Shown one piece after another: positions 25,396-34,946 of a DNA stretch of 64,000 bases. This DNA comes from Spongiibacteraceae bacterium. Its GTDB lineage: Bacteria; Pseudomonadota; Gammaproteobacteria; Pseudomonadales; Dasaniaceae. Position 1 is the stretch's first letter. The number at the start of each line of letters is the position of its first letter. Below the pieces are notes generated by a model, which was given only the letters and a program-made list of their open reading frames with translations, did no database searches and was not told the DNA's origin. The translations under genes were made by a program, and so were the position numbers. The DNA lies in the NCBI GenBank assembly GCA_028280715.1, contig JANQLG010000033.1, positions 124,001-188,000 on the forward strand, written 5' to 3'.

Positions 25396-28300
25396 TTATA
25401 TGTCGTAACCAAGCACTGGTGATAACCAGCGTTCCATTTCATTCATTGTCACGCCTTTACGTTCGGCTAGGCTCTGCACCTGATCTTTACCGATTTTACC
25501 AGTGGCAAAATAGGAAGAATCAGGATGCGAGAAATAAAAGCCGCTCACCGCTGCTGTCGGTGTCATGGCAAAGTGTTCGGTCAGTTCCACTTGTATAGTA
25601 TTTTGAGCGTCTAACAATTTAAATAGCGTTGCCTTTTCTGTATGGTCAGGACAGGCGGGATAACCTGGGGCTGGGCGAATACCCTGATAACGTTCTTTAA
25701 TGAGCGCTTCATTATTCAGATCTTCCTCGGCTGCATAGCCCCAGAATTCTTTACGTACCCTCCGGTGCATATGCTCGGCGAATGATTCTGCTAATCGATC
25801 TGCCAGTGCTTTGACCATAATTGCATTGTAGTCATCGCCTTTGCCTTCATAATCCTTAGCCAGTTGTTCTACACCGTGACCTGTCGTGACGACAAAACCA
25901 CCAATGTAGTCCTTTGCCGATGAATCTTTGGGGGCGACAAAGTCAGCCAGACTGAAGTTGGGTTTGCCGTTTGGTTTTTCTGTTTGTTGCCTGATGTGAT
26001 GCAGGGTCGCTAACGTTTCACTACGATTTTCATCTTTGTACAGCTCAATATCATCGTGCTTGGTTTGTGCTGCTGGCCAAAAACCAATAGTTGCCTTCGC
26101 CTGGATAAGCTTGTTATCAATAAGATAGCGCAGCATTTTTTGTGCATCGTCGAAAAGATTGCGTGCCGCTTCGCCGACTATTTCGTCCTGCAGGATTTTT
26201 GGGTATTTACCCGCCAGGTCCCAGGATATGAAAAAGGGTGTCCAGTCGATGGTTTCAATTAGCGTATCAAGATCATAGTTATCAAACACTTTTACGCCCA
26301 AGAAACTGGGGGTAGGTGGAGTGTATCCCTCCCATTTCAGTTTAGGGGCGTTGGCTATAGCCTGCGGATAACTCATTTTATTAGCTTTGGGCTTTCGATT
26401 TGCATTACGTTCACGAATAGCAGCGTATTCTTCACGTCGTTCATCGATATAAACTATACGTTGCTGTTTATTCATCAATGTACTGGCAACAGATACACTG
26501 CGAGACGCGTCTGCCACATAAATTGCCCCCGAGTTTTGATACTGCGGTTCAATTTTCACTGCAGTATGAGCCTTTGAGGTTGTCGCTCCGCCGATCATTA
26601 GTGGCACATTGAAATCCTGCCGCTGCATTTCCTTAGCGACATAAACCATCTCATCCAGAGAAGGTGTAATGAGCCCGCTTAAACCGATTATGTCGGCATT
26701 ATGGTCATTGGCAGCTTTTAGAATATCTTCACAGGCAACCATCACACCGAGATCAACCACTTCAAAATTATTGCATTGCAGCACAACGCCCACGATGTTT
26801 TTGCCAATATCGTGTACGTCGCCTTTCACGGTGGCCATGATAATTTTGCCGTTACTTTTAGCTTTTTCCGATTTTTCCGCTTCGATGAATGGCGTTAAGT
26901 AGGCAACAGACTGTTTCATTACCCGTGCGCTTTTTACTACCTGCGGTAAAAACATTTTGCCTTCGCCAAATAAATCGCCAACGACATTCATGCCATCCAT
27001 GAGCGGGCCTTCAATGACTTGAATGGGGCGTACAGCATTTTGTCTAGCTTCTTCAGTGTCTTCTTCTATAAAGGCAGTAATACCCTTAACAAGTGCATGC
27101 TCAAGGCGCTTTTCTACAGGTAGTTTGCGCCACTCTAAGTCTTCTTCCGCTTTAACGGCGCCATCGCCGGTGTAGTTGCCGGCAATTTCCAACAGCCTTT
27201 CTGTGGCATCGTTGCGGCGGTTTAGAATGACGTCTTCAACACGCTCACGTAACTCTTCAGGAATGTCTTCATAAATGGCTAACTGTCCGGCATTGACGAT
27301 TCCCATCGTGAGGCCAGCTTTGATGGCATGGTAGAGAAATACCGCATGAATGGCTTCGCGAACGGTGTTATTGCCTCTAAATGAAAAGGAGACATTACTG
27401 ATGCCACCTGAAATCTTTGCGTGAGGTAACTCACGGCGAATGTATTCACAGCTTTTGATGAAGTCGATAGCGTAGTTGTTATGCTCCTCAATACCGGTTG
27501 CTACCGCAAAAACATTCGGGTCGAAGATAATGTCTTCGGGGGCAAAGCCAACGGTATCCACCAATATGTCGTAAGAGCGCTTACAGATTTCGTTTTTGCG
27601 TGCTTCAGTGTCGGCCTGACCGGTTTCATCGAAGGCCATCACAATGACTGCGGCACCATAGCGCAGGCACAGTTTTGCCTTTTCGATGAAGTCTTCTTCG
27701 CCTTCCTTAAGGCTGATGGAGTTAACAATGGCCTTGCCTTGAATGCATTTAAGCCCGGATTCAATGATCTCCCATTTAGAGGAGTCGATCATAATGGGCA
27801 CACGGCAAATGTCTGGTTCAGCGGCAATCAGATTCAAAAATCTTACCATGGCGGCTTCTGAATCGAGCATTCCCTCATCCATATTGATGTCGATAATCTG
27901 CGCGCCGTTTTCGACCTGTTGCAGGGCGACTTCTAGGGCGGTGTCGTAGTCTTCTTCAATAATAAGGCGTTTAAAACGAGCGGAGCCGGTGATGTTTGTG
28001 CGCTCACCTATGTTAACGAATAGCGACTCGCCGTCGATGGAAAAAGGTTCCAGGCCACTCAGGTTACAGGCAGGGGTATGCGTGGGTAATGGCCTTGGCG
28101 GGAATTGGCTGGCAACATCAGCGATAGCGGTAATGTGAGCAGGGGTTGTACCACAACAGCCACCGACAATATTCAAAAAGCCGCTGCTAGCAAATTCATG
28201 GATAACCTCGGCCATTTCCTCTGGGGTTTCATCGTACTCACCAAATTCATTGGGTAGGCCTGCATTGGGGTGTGCGCTCGTTGGAGAAGTAGCACATTCG

Positions 28301-29094
28301 CTTAATGCCTTCACATAGGGTCTTAAATCTTCAGCGCCTAAGGCACAGTTGAGACCAACGCTGACCGGTTTTGCGTGAGAGACTGAGTTCCAAAAAGCTT
28401 CGGTAGTTTGGCCTGAAAGGGTGCGGCCGCTGGCATCAGTGATGGTGCCAGAAATCATAATGGGCAGCTCAAACCCCTGAGCTTCAAAGACCCCTTGAAC
28501 CGCAAAAATAGCCGCCTTAGCGTTGAGGGTATCAAAGATGGTTTCTATCAAAATGATGTCGGCACCGCCCTCAATTAAGCCCTCGGTGGCTTCGGTATAA
28601 TCTTTTACCAATTCGTCGAAGGTGATATTGCGAAAACCGGGATCGTTAACATCCGGTGAAATAGTCGCAGTGCGACTGGTTGGGCCTAACACGCCAGCGA
28701 CAAAACGCGGTTTGTCGGGCGTTTTGGCCGTTATCGCATCTGCGGCTTCTCTGGCTACACGAGCACCAGCGACATTAAGTTCGCGAGCCAATGATTCCAT
28801 GGCATAGTCGCCCTGGGAAACCTGCGTGGCATTAAAGGTATTGGTTTCAAGTATATCGGCACCGGCTTCGAGATAAGCCGTATGAATGTCTCGAATGATA
28901 TCCGGTTGGGTAATGCACAATAGGTCGTTATTGCCCTTAACATCTCGGTCGTAGTCGGCAAAACGCTCACCGCGGTAATCGGCTTCTTCCAATTTATAAG
29001 TTTGAATCATCGTGCCCATCGCACCGTCGAGGACTAAAATACGCTGTTTAAGCGCGTCCAGGAGTTTGCTAAGCCGTGTTTCCGTGTCGATCAT
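25396..29094 (-). CDS. metH: Cobalamin-dependent methionine synthase
   Basis: MetH transfers the methyl group of methyltetrahydrofolate to homocysteine through cobalamin. The 1232-residue protein contains all four modules: the homocysteine domain with zinc cysteines in GLNCALG and GGCCGT (first 330 or so residues), the pterin domain ([16 protein letters not shown] onward), the cobalamin cap and binding domain with the DVHDIGKN histidine near residue 758, and the C-terminal AdoMet reactivation domain with [12 protein letters not shown] near 1138. I searched its 5' region by eye for a B12 box and found none. With sulfite reductase nearby it links sulfur assimilation to methionine. Confidence 0.98.
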   Translation of the reverse strand: MIDTETRLSKLLDALKQRILVLDGAMGTMIQTYKLEEADYRGERFADYDRDVKGNNDLLCITQPDIIRDIHTAYLEAGADILETNTFNATQVSQGDYAMESLARELNVAGARVAREAADAITAKTPDKPRFVAGVLGPTSRTATISPDVNDPGFRNITFDELVKDYTEATEGLIEGGADIILIETIFDTLNAKAAIFAVQGVFEAQGFELPIMISGTITDASGRTLSGQTTEAFWNSVSHAKPVSVGLNCALGAEDLRPYVKALSECATSPTSAHPNAGLPNEFGEYDETPEEMAEVIHEFASSGFLNIVGGCCGTTPAHITAIADVASQFPPRPLPTHTPACNLSGLEPFSIDGESLFVNIGERTNITGSARFKRLIIEEDYDTALEVALQQVENGAQIIDINMDEGMLDSEAAMVRFLNLIAAEPDICRVPIMIDSSKWEIIESGLKCIQGKAIVNSISLKEGEEDFIEKAKLCLRYGAAVIVMAFDETGQADTEARKNEICKRSYDILVDTVGFAPEDIIFDPNVFAVATGIEEHNNYAIDFIKSCEYIRRELPHAKISGGISNVSFSFRGNNTVREAIHAVFLYHAIKAGLTMGIVNAGQLAIYEDIPEELRERVEDVILNRRNDATERLLEIAGNYTGDGAVKAEEDLEWRKLPVEKRLEHALVKGITAFIEEDTEEARQNAVRPIQVIEGPLMDGMNVVGDLFGEGKMFLPQVVKSARVMKQSVAYLTPFIEAEKSEKAKSNGKIIMATVKGDVHDIGKNIVGVVLQCNNFEVVDLGVMVACEDILKAANDHNADIIGLSGLITPSLDEMVYVAKEMQRQDFNVPLMIGGATTSKAHTAVKIEPQYQNSGAIYVADASRSVSVASTLMNKQQRIVYIDERREEYAAIRERNANRKPKANKMSYPQAIANAPKLKWEGYTPPTPSFLGVKVFDNYDLDTLIETIDWTPFFISWDLAGKYPKILQDEIVGEAARNLFDDAQKMLRYLIDNKLIQAKATIGFWPAAQTKHDDIELYKDENRSETLATLHHIRQQTEKPNGKPNFSLADFVAPKDSSAKDYIGGFVVTTGHGVEQLAKDYEGKGDDYNAIMVKALADRLAESFAEHMHRRVRKEFWGYAAEEDLNNEALIKERYQGIRPAPGYPACPDHTEKATLFKLLDAQNTIQVELTEHFAMTPTAAVSGFYFSHPDSSYFATGKIGKDQVQSLAERKGVTMNEMERWLSPVLGYDI

Positions 29095-29238
29095 TGTTTA
29101 ATTGCCTTGCTAATTTTTTACTTTTTCTAGCCCGTTTTCGAGCCGAATCCCGTAGATTATGTAGGGATATGCAGCAAACTTGTACCGATCATGCCGCTAT
29201 TTTATATTTCAGGCTTCATTATCCTGATATATAAGCAG

Positions 29239-29244
29239 TATAAT
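29239..29244 (+). promoter_or_regulatory. Possible -10 element for nfuA
   Basis: TATAAT at 29239-29244 has a weak -35 (TTCATT) 18 bases upstream. Transcription from here would run through the palindrome at 29270-29301 before nfuA. The remaining metH-nfuA gap shows no other signal I can name. Confidence 0.4.
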
Positions 29245-29269
29245 CGCTGTAATTTATTGGTGCGCATTC

Positions 29270-29301
29270 TAATCTATATCAAAATATTTTGATATAGATT
29301 A
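29270..29301. repeat. 32-bp perfect AT-rich palindrome upstream of nfuA
   Basis: TAATCTATATCAAAAT (29270-29285) is followed directly by its exact reverse complement (29286-29301). It lies about 20-50 bases downstream of the likely nfuA transcription start and 57 bases before the gene. It has no T-tract or GC core, so it is not a terminator. A symmetric operator or an mRNA hairpin are the simple readings; it does not match the IscR, Fur or FNR consensus as I know them. Confidence 0.85.
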
Positions 29302-29357
29302 TTTTGCTTAACTGGTCAAAAGAGAAATTTATCTAGCTTTCATAGGGTTACAAATTA

Positions 29358-29963
29358 ATGTCGGATACAGAAATTGAATTGAAGTTGACTATTACCGATT
29401 CTGCACAGGACTACCTGGCTGAGTTGTTGTCTTCGCAGGAGGACGATGTTCTGGGTATCCGCATGTTTATTAATGAACCCGGTACACCCAAAGCAGAAAC
29501 CTGTATTGCCTATTGCAGAGAAGCCGACTGTCGTGATGATGATCTGGTCATCGAATATGAGAAATTTACTGCGCGATACGAGGGGCGCAGTATCCCATTT
29601 CTGGAAGATGCCTTTGTCGATTATGCAAAAGATCGCATGGGAGGGCAGTTAACCATTAAGGCACCCAATGCCAAACTGCCTAAAGTGAATGAAAACAGTC
29701 CGTTGGAAGATCGTATTAACTACATTTTGTACAACGAAGTTAATCCTTCATTGGCTTCGCACGGCGGTGAAGTGTCGCTGGTAGAAGTCGCTGAAGGTAA
29801 TATTGCGATTCTGCGTTTTGGCGGTGGTTGTCAGGGGTGCGGAATGGTTGAGGCAACGCTTAAAGATGGGGTGGAAAAGAGCCTTTTAGAGCAGATTCCT
29901 GAATTAACCGCTGTGAAAGATATGACTGACCATACTGATCGTTCACATGCCTACTACAAATAA
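29358..29963 (+). CDS. nfuA: Fe-S biogenesis protein NfuA
   Basis: NfuA carries and delivers 4Fe-4S clusters to target enzymes, especially under oxidative stress or iron limitation. The 201-residue chain has an N-terminal degenerate A-type domain (about 1-100) and a C-terminal Nfu domain in which GGGCQGCGM supplies the CxxC cluster ligands near residues 157-160. It is divergent from metH. The ATG at 29358 follows a weak AGGGTTA. The palindrome at 29270-29301 lies in its leader. Confidence 0.97.
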   Translation: MSDTEIELKLTITDSAQDYLAELLSSQEDDVLGIRMFINEPGTPKAETCIAYCREADCRDDDLVIEYEKFTARYEGRSIPFLEDAFVDYAKDRMGGQLTIKAPNAKLPKVNENSPLEDRINYILYNEVNPSLASHGGEVSLVEVAEGNIAILRFGGGCQGCGMVEATLKDGVEKSLLEQIPELTAVKDMTDHTDRSHAYYK

Positions 29964-30050
29964 ATTAAGGTTTTGAATTTCTAGGCTGTGTTTAATCGAT
30001 TTTCTATTGTGAATTCTTTCTTACCAGCTTAAAAAACCTCCACAAAGTCG

Positions 30051-30078
30051 TTGACGGGCGTGATTCAGTGGTTACAAT
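30051..30078 (+). promoter_or_regulatory. Sigma70 promoter of the cold-shock gene
   Basis: TTGACG (30051-30056) and TACAAT (30073-30078) are 16 bases apart. Transcription would begin near 30085 and give a leader of about 178 bases, typical of cold-inducible csp mRNAs. The leader shows no convincing coding frame. Confidence 0.65.
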
Positions 30079-30262
30079 CCTACTAGCTTGGAACTACTGC
30101 TTGTTTTTATGTTGAACCACGAGTCTTCTGCTATAGCAATTCGTCCTGTTAATCATAATCAATGTTGTAATTTCTCAGCTAAGCGCCAAGAATATTCATG
30201 CAAAGGTAACATCGAGTTGCCAAGTGAATGGCAATTTTTTATTACACAAATAGGATTGAAAT

Positions 30263-30472
30263 ATGTCTGAACAAACTACTGGCACTGTAAAGTGGTTTAA
30301 CGAAAGTAAAGGTTTTGGTTTTATCGAGCAGGAATCTGGTCCTGATGTTTTTGTTCACTTCAGTGCGATTAAATCTGAAGGCTTCAAAACACTGGCAGAA
30401 GGCCAAAAGGTAGAGTTTACTGTTACACAGGGCCAAAAAGGTCCACAAGCTGAGAATGTAACTCCACTGTAA
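30263..30472 (+). CDS. CspA-family cold-shock protein
   Basis: A 69-residue single cold-shock domain that binds single-stranded RNA and DNA and melts mRNA structure. Both RNA-binding motifs are present: KGFGFIEQ (RNP1) and VFVHFSAI (RNP2), and the chain begins [11 protein letters not shown]. The ATG has AGGA seven bases upstream. The long leader from the promoter at 30051 suggests post-transcriptional control as in E. coli cspA. Which csp paralogue this is cannot be told. Confidence 0.96.
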   Translation: MSEQTTGTVKWFNESKGFGFIEQESGPDVFVHFSAIKSEGFKTLAEGQKVEFTVTQGQKGPQAENVTPL

Positions 30473-30641
30473 TTGGATTCATTGCAGTAAATAGCTCCAC
30501 TCGTTTTTCGATTGCTAACTTCATTAGAAGAAGTAATTGTTTTTTAAACATTTTGTGCAGATAGGCAATTTACAATATGCGATCTGTATGAAGTGCATTC
30601 TTATCAGAATATTTCACTTCTATTTACAAAAAGTTGTTGTA

Positions 30642-30669
30642 AAAAAGCCGCGTAAAACGCGGCTTTTTC
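30642..30669. terminator. Bidirectional terminator between csp and DAHP synthase
   Basis: GCCGCGT, AAA, ACGCGGC flanked by A6 on the left and T5 on the right. It lies 170 bases past the csp stop and 27 bases past the aroG-type stop on the other strand. Confidence 0.88.
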
Positions 30670-30696
30670 ATTTCTGCCAGAGCAAATTGCTTGGGA

Positions 30697-31767
30697 TTAT
30701 CTACGTCCAGGCAAAATGTCCTTCAGACTATTGCGCATGGCTCTCAGTGATTCCGCCGTGGTTTCCCAGTTAATACAGCCATCGGTTACCGAAACACCGT
30801 ATTTCAATTGAGATAAGTCTTCGGGAATTGATTGATTACCTTCGTGAATATGAGATTCAATCATTAAGCCGATGATAGATTGATTGCCGGCAATGACTTG
30901 ATTACTGACATCTTCAATAACTTTGGGCTGCAATTCAGGTTGTTTATTGGAATTGGCATGCGAGCAATCAACCATAATATTTTTGGGTACATTCGCCTTT
31001 TCCAGTGCTTCCTCAGTAAGGCCAATATGCACTGAATCGTAATTGGGACCTTTTGAACCACCACGAAGAACGACATGGGCGTAGGGGTTACCTTTAGTGT
31101 GAATGATAGAAACCTGTCCAAGGCCATTAATTCCGAGAAAACGATGGGGCTTGCTGGCTGACTGAATAGCATTCATGGCCACGCTTAGTCCGCCATCAGT
31201 ACCATTTTTAAAGCCAACAGCTGATGATAAACCACTGGCCATTTCGCGGTGAGTTTGCGATTCAGTCGTGCGTGCTCCAATTGCCGACCATGAAATACAA
31301 TCCTGCATATATTGTGGAGAAATAGGATCTAATGCCTCAGTGGATGTAGGTAGCCCCAGTTCGGCGATATCCAGTAACAATTTACGACCAATATGCAGAC
31401 CTTTCTGAATTTTAAAAGTGTCATTCAGGTGCGGGTCGTTAATCAGGCCTTTCCAACCAACAGTTGTGCGTGGTTTTTCAAAATACACGCGCATGACAAT
31501 ATAAAGCGTATCGCTGAGCTCATCGGCTAGTGCTTTCAGGCGCTGGGCATAATCCATGGCGGCTTCTACATCATGAATAGAGCAGGGGCCGACTACCACA
31601 AACATGCGATGATCTTTCCCGTCCAGAATATTACGAATAACTTCCCGGCTTTGAGCAATCGTTTGAGCGGCACTCTCTGACATTGGGAGTTCAGCTTTTA
31701 ACTGCTCCGGGGTAATTAAGATTTCCTGTGATTGAACGTTTAAATTGTCTACTACGGTATCTGTCAT
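30697..31767 (-). CDS. 3-deoxy-7-phosphoheptulonate synthase, class I (AroG/F/H type)
   Basis: This 356-residue enzyme condenses phosphoenolpyruvate with erythrose-4-phosphate, the first step of the shikimate pathway. Family motifs in order are MFVVVGPCSIHD, MRVYFEKPRTTVGWKGLINDP, GARTTESQTHREMASGLS and GFKNGTDGG, followed by VDCSHANS and the C-terminal GCINWE. It is the feedback-regulated class I alpha type; which aromatic amino acid inhibits it cannot be read safely. Upstream, TACAAT (minus strand, 31833-31828) may be its -10 box, with a poorly spaced -35. It is transcribed alone. Confidence 0.96.
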   Translation of the reverse strand: MTDTVVDNLNVQSQEILITPEQLKAELPMSESAAQTIAQSREVIRNILDGKDHRMFVVVGPCSIHDVEAAMDYAQRLKALADELSDTLYIVMRVYFEKPRTTVGWKGLINDPHLNDTFKIQKGLHIGRKLLLDIAELGLPTSTEALDPISPQYMQDCISWSAIGARTTESQTHREMASGLSSAVGFKNGTDGGLSVAMNAIQSASKPHRFLGINGLGQVSIIHTKGNPYAHVVLRGGSKGPNYDSVHIGLTEEALEKANVPKNIMVDCSHANSNKQPELQPKVIEDVSNQVIAGNQSIIGLMIESHIHEGNQSIPEDLSQLKYGVSVTDGCINWETTAESLRAMRNSLKDILPGRR

Positions 31768-32063
31768 GACGATAAATCCTGGCTAACGCCGGCGTTTGGT
31801 TCCAGTGAAGCTGTAAAGCAGCCGGCTATTGTAGCCGATCTGAGGGTAAGATGCGCAAGTACATCAGTAAAATATCAAAGGCTAATTTATTAGCAATAAA
31901 GAGGTTGTTAGAAGAAAGGGTGTGAGGTAAATCCAGCGAGAGTTAGGTATTTTGATGTAACGAAGGTTACAATAATTCGCAGTGTCTTGAGCCTGTTTGG
32001 GTTGGAATAACAATAGGGCAGTCAGCAATTGCCCTAATAATATGCCTGTAAACCGTACTGAGA

Positions 32064-34946
32064 ATGTCGCCACTCCATTCCTTTTTTGATGTAGAACCTT
32101 TACTAGAGCCGCTTCGCGAGGGCAATCTGATACTGACGCCCAATCAGCGTTTAGCCAGCCGTATCAAAACAGCCTATATTCTGTTCCAAGGTCAAAAGAA
32201 CAAAAAGGGAGAGGTGGTTCTAGAAACGCCTAATGTGTATTCACTGAATGGCTGGATTGAAAATTGTTGGCGGCAGCTATTATTAAATGCTCATCCGGTG
32301 GTAGTCAGCCAGCATATACTGACTGACTATCAAGAAACACAGTTATGGCAACAGGTCATTGAATCATCGGCAATGGCTGAATCACTGCTTAGACCGCAGA
32401 TCATTTCCGAACAGGCCAAATCTGCCTACAAACTATTGCAAGAATGGAAGCTGGATCTTAATGACGAAACAATCAGGTCCAGCCTTGAAGTTGTAGAAGA
32501 TTCGCGATGCTTACTAAATTGGATTGATCAATTTGAAGTACAGTGCCAGCAGCAGAATTGGCTGCCAGCCATTAAACGCATAAGCCTGCTAATAGAACAA
32601 TTTCAGCAAAATAGCTTGCCTGAAGCTGGGAAAATTTATGGAGTGGGGTTTCTTGATGTTTCGCCTTTGTATCAGCAGTTGTTGTGTAGTGCTGGAGGAA
32701 GTGCCGGAGAGTTCGTGCGTTATACCGCTGAGGAAAAAAATCAAAAAACTGCCATTGTTGAATGTGATACCCCACTCCAGGAAATGCAGGCAGCAGCTGT
32801 TTGGGCCAAGCAGATTATAAAGAATGATCCGAAAGCAACAGTGGCCATCGTTGTTCCAGATTTAATACAAAAACGGAATGTTCAGCAGCGAGTACTGCAG
32901 GAAATTTTTGATCCAGGCTATAACGATCCGTTGTCTCTATTACAGAGCCGGGAAGGTCAGGAGAGTAAAGATAGAGAGAGCCAAGAGACTCAAGAGTATC
33001 AAGAACTCGCGACACTCAGTGTCAGAAAAGATTTAGCAGTCAATTTTTCTGCAGGTAGTTCACTATTAGATACGCCGGTCATTTCTGCCGCAATTAATTT
33101 GCTGCAGCTATTAAAAACGCAACCTATACAGCTCAACGTGTTTGAAACTATTCTGCACTCGCCTTTCTATAATCTGACTGATTCTGACCTGCCATTCATT
33201 TCTTCTATGTTGGAAAAAGTAGCTGGTGAGAAAAACTTTGAATTAACTTCAGCCCGATTCAGGCAATTAGCTCATCATCTTACGGAAAATATGTTGCCAG
33301 AAGAGGGCTCCGAATTTGAAGGTGCTTTACAGCAATTAGCTGAAAAAAGTCGCCCTTCGGTAATCAATCAGTTGCGCAGTCCGTCTCAGTGGTTAGAACT
33401 ATTTCAAGAAATTCTACAGTTTTTCCATTGGCCTGGTGTTCGTAGACTGGATTCCATTGAATACCAGCAAGTTAGTCAATGGAAAAATGTCTTAATAGAA
33501 TTTTCTTGCGCTGATTTGCTGCCAGAAAATCAGCAACAAACGTTTAATCAGGCATTGGCGGCGTTAAAAGAATTATTAGAACAATGTGTTTTTCAACCTA
33601 AAACTGCTGATTCGCCACTTCAGGTCTTGGGTTTGTTGGAAGCAACGGGTTTACAGTTTAGCCATTTGTGGATTCAGTCAATGTCCGATAAACAATGGCC
33701 ACCTGCGCCCGCACCTCATCCGTTGTTGCCGGCGACATTACAAAAAAAAATGGGCATGCCGCATTCCAGTGCTGATAGGGAATTATCTTATGCGAGATCG
33801 CTTTCTGATTTGCTGATTAACAGTGCCTGTGAAGCCATCATTAGTTATCCGGGGTTATTAGATGAATTAACCTGTCAAAAAAGTCGATTATTTCAGAATG
33901 TACCAGACTTAACCTTACAACAGATAATTGGGCGACCGTTGCAGTCTATGTCCCCATTGATCGAAATTCGCCGCCGGTTTTTTGAAGCTGATGCGGTGGA
34001 AGTATATCAAGAGGATTGTGCGCCGCAGATTGATGCGAGTGAAATGGTAAAAGGCGGCAGCCAGATATTTACTGATCAGTCGGCATGTCCTTTTCGTGCA
34101 TTTGCCAAGCATCGTTTACACATAAAAGCCAAAGATGAGCCCGTGTTAGGTTTAAATGCTGCTGAGAGAGGTCGTTTAGTTCACCGTTCATTAGAGTTGA
34201 TGTGGAAAAAACTGGGTAATAAAAGTCACCTTTTAGCAATGTCTGAGCAAGAAAGGCATCATCTTTGTGGAGAGGTCAGTACTTATTCGGTTAATCAAAT
34301 ATTTGCCAACAAGCATTCTCGTTTTGGAGCGCGATTGCAAAGCCTTGAAATCGAAAGACTGAATAAACTTTTGCTATCGTGGTTAGAGGTGGAAGAATCA
34401 AGAGCAGATTTCAACGTAATAGAAACCGAGAAAATTATTGAGCAGGATGCGTTTGGTATCACTATTCGCGCTCAAATAGATCGGATAGATGAGTTAACAG
34501 ATGGTAGCCAGCTTATTATCGATTATAAAACAGGGGGGGTATCGGTTAACTATTGGTGGGGAGACAGACCGGATCAGCCACAGTTGCCACTTTATAGTGT
34601 ATTAATGGCTCAGCAGAAAGATCGAGGTGGGATTGCTTTTGCCAGAGTCAATGTAGAGGAAAGTAAAATAATTGGTATTGCGGATGCCGATTCTCCCGAA
34701 AAGTCACTGTGCTGGAACGAAAGAATTCAAACTACTAGCGGACAGCAGGATTGGGTTCAGATGCAAGTGCACTGGCACAATACGCTGGCCAAGATTGCGG
34801 CAGAGTTTATCCAAGGTGATGCCACAGTGAACCCGAAACATCACCCCAATGACAATCATAAAACCTGTCAGTATTGTCATCTTGCGCCGGTATGTCGAGT
34901 TAGTCATAGAGAGGTGGAGATTGAAAGCGGGGAGAGCACACAATAA
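32064..34946 (+). CDS. AddB-like PD-(D/E)XK nuclease with iron-sulfur cluster
   Basis: A 960-residue protein of the 'probable DNA repair protein' group related to AddB, pairing with the helicase gene that follows. The N terminus (LTPNQRLASRIK) is helicase-like but lacks a full Walker A. The C terminus holds the nuclease: a lone Cys in DQSACPFRAF, the active-site IIDYKTGG, and CQYCHLAPVC, which together give the four-cysteine 4Fe-4S arrangement of AddB. Residues about 292-318 are a Ser/Glu/Gln-rich insertion. The stop overlaps the next start by one base (TAATG), so the two are translationally coupled. The likely job is double-strand break end processing in place of RecBCD. Confidence 0.85.
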   Translation: MSPLHSFFDVEPLLEPLREGNLILTPNQRLASRIKTAYILFQGQKNKKGEVVLETPNVYSLNGWIENCWRQLLLNAHPVVVSQHILTDYQETQLWQQVIESSAMAESLLRPQIISEQAKSAYKLLQEWKLDLNDETIRSSLEVVEDSRCLLNWIDQFEVQCQQQNWLPAIKRISLLIEQFQQNSLPEAGKIYGVGFLDVSPLYQQLLCSAGGSAGEFVRYTAEEKNQKTAIVECDTPLQEMQAAAVWAKQIIKNDPKATVAIVVPDLIQKRNVQQRVLQEIFDPGYNDPLSLLQSREGQESKDRESQETQEYQELATLSVRKDLAVNFSAGSSLLDTPVISAAINLLQLLKTQPIQLNVFETILHSPFYNLTDSDLPFISSMLEKVAGEKNFELTSARFRQLAHHLTENMLPEEGSEFEGALQQLAEKSRPSVINQLRSPSQWLELFQEILQFFHWPGVRRLDSIEYQQVSQWKNVLIEFSCADLLPENQQQTFNQALAALKELLEQCVFQPKTADSPLQVLGLLEATGLQFSHLWIQSMSDKQWPPAPAPHPLLPATLQKKMGMPHSSADRELSYARSLSDLLINSACEAIISYPGLLDELTCQKSRLFQNVPDLTLQQIIGRPLQSMSPLIEIRRRFFEADAVEVYQEDCAPQIDASEMVKGGSQIFTDQSACPFRAFAKHRLHIKAKDEPVLGLNAAERGRLVHRSLELMWKKLGNKSHLLAMSEQERHHLCGEVSTYSVNQIFANKHSRFGARLQSLEIERLNKLLLSWLEVEESRADFNVIETEKIIEQDAFGITIRAQIDRIDELTDGSQLIIDYKTGGVSVNYWWGDRPDQPQLPLYSVLMAQQKDRGGIAFARVNVEESKIIGIADADSPEKSLCWNERIQTTSGQQDWVQMQVHWHNTLAKIAAEFIQGDATVNPKHHPNDNHKTCQYCHLAPVCRVSHREVEIESGESTQ

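Noticed and set aside
29095-29357. Cobalamin riboswitch upstream of metH
   Set aside because: No B12-box sequence or multi-stem layout is visible on the minus strand; only the palindrome stands out.
30088-30270. Open frame in the cold-shock leader, overlapping the csp start
   Set aside because: TTG start without a ribosome site, unconvincing composition; long untranslated leaders are normal for csp genes.
31882-32073. Minus-strand open frame between DAHP synthase and the AddB-like gene
   Set aside because: It overlaps the next gene start and has no ribosome site or family resemblance.
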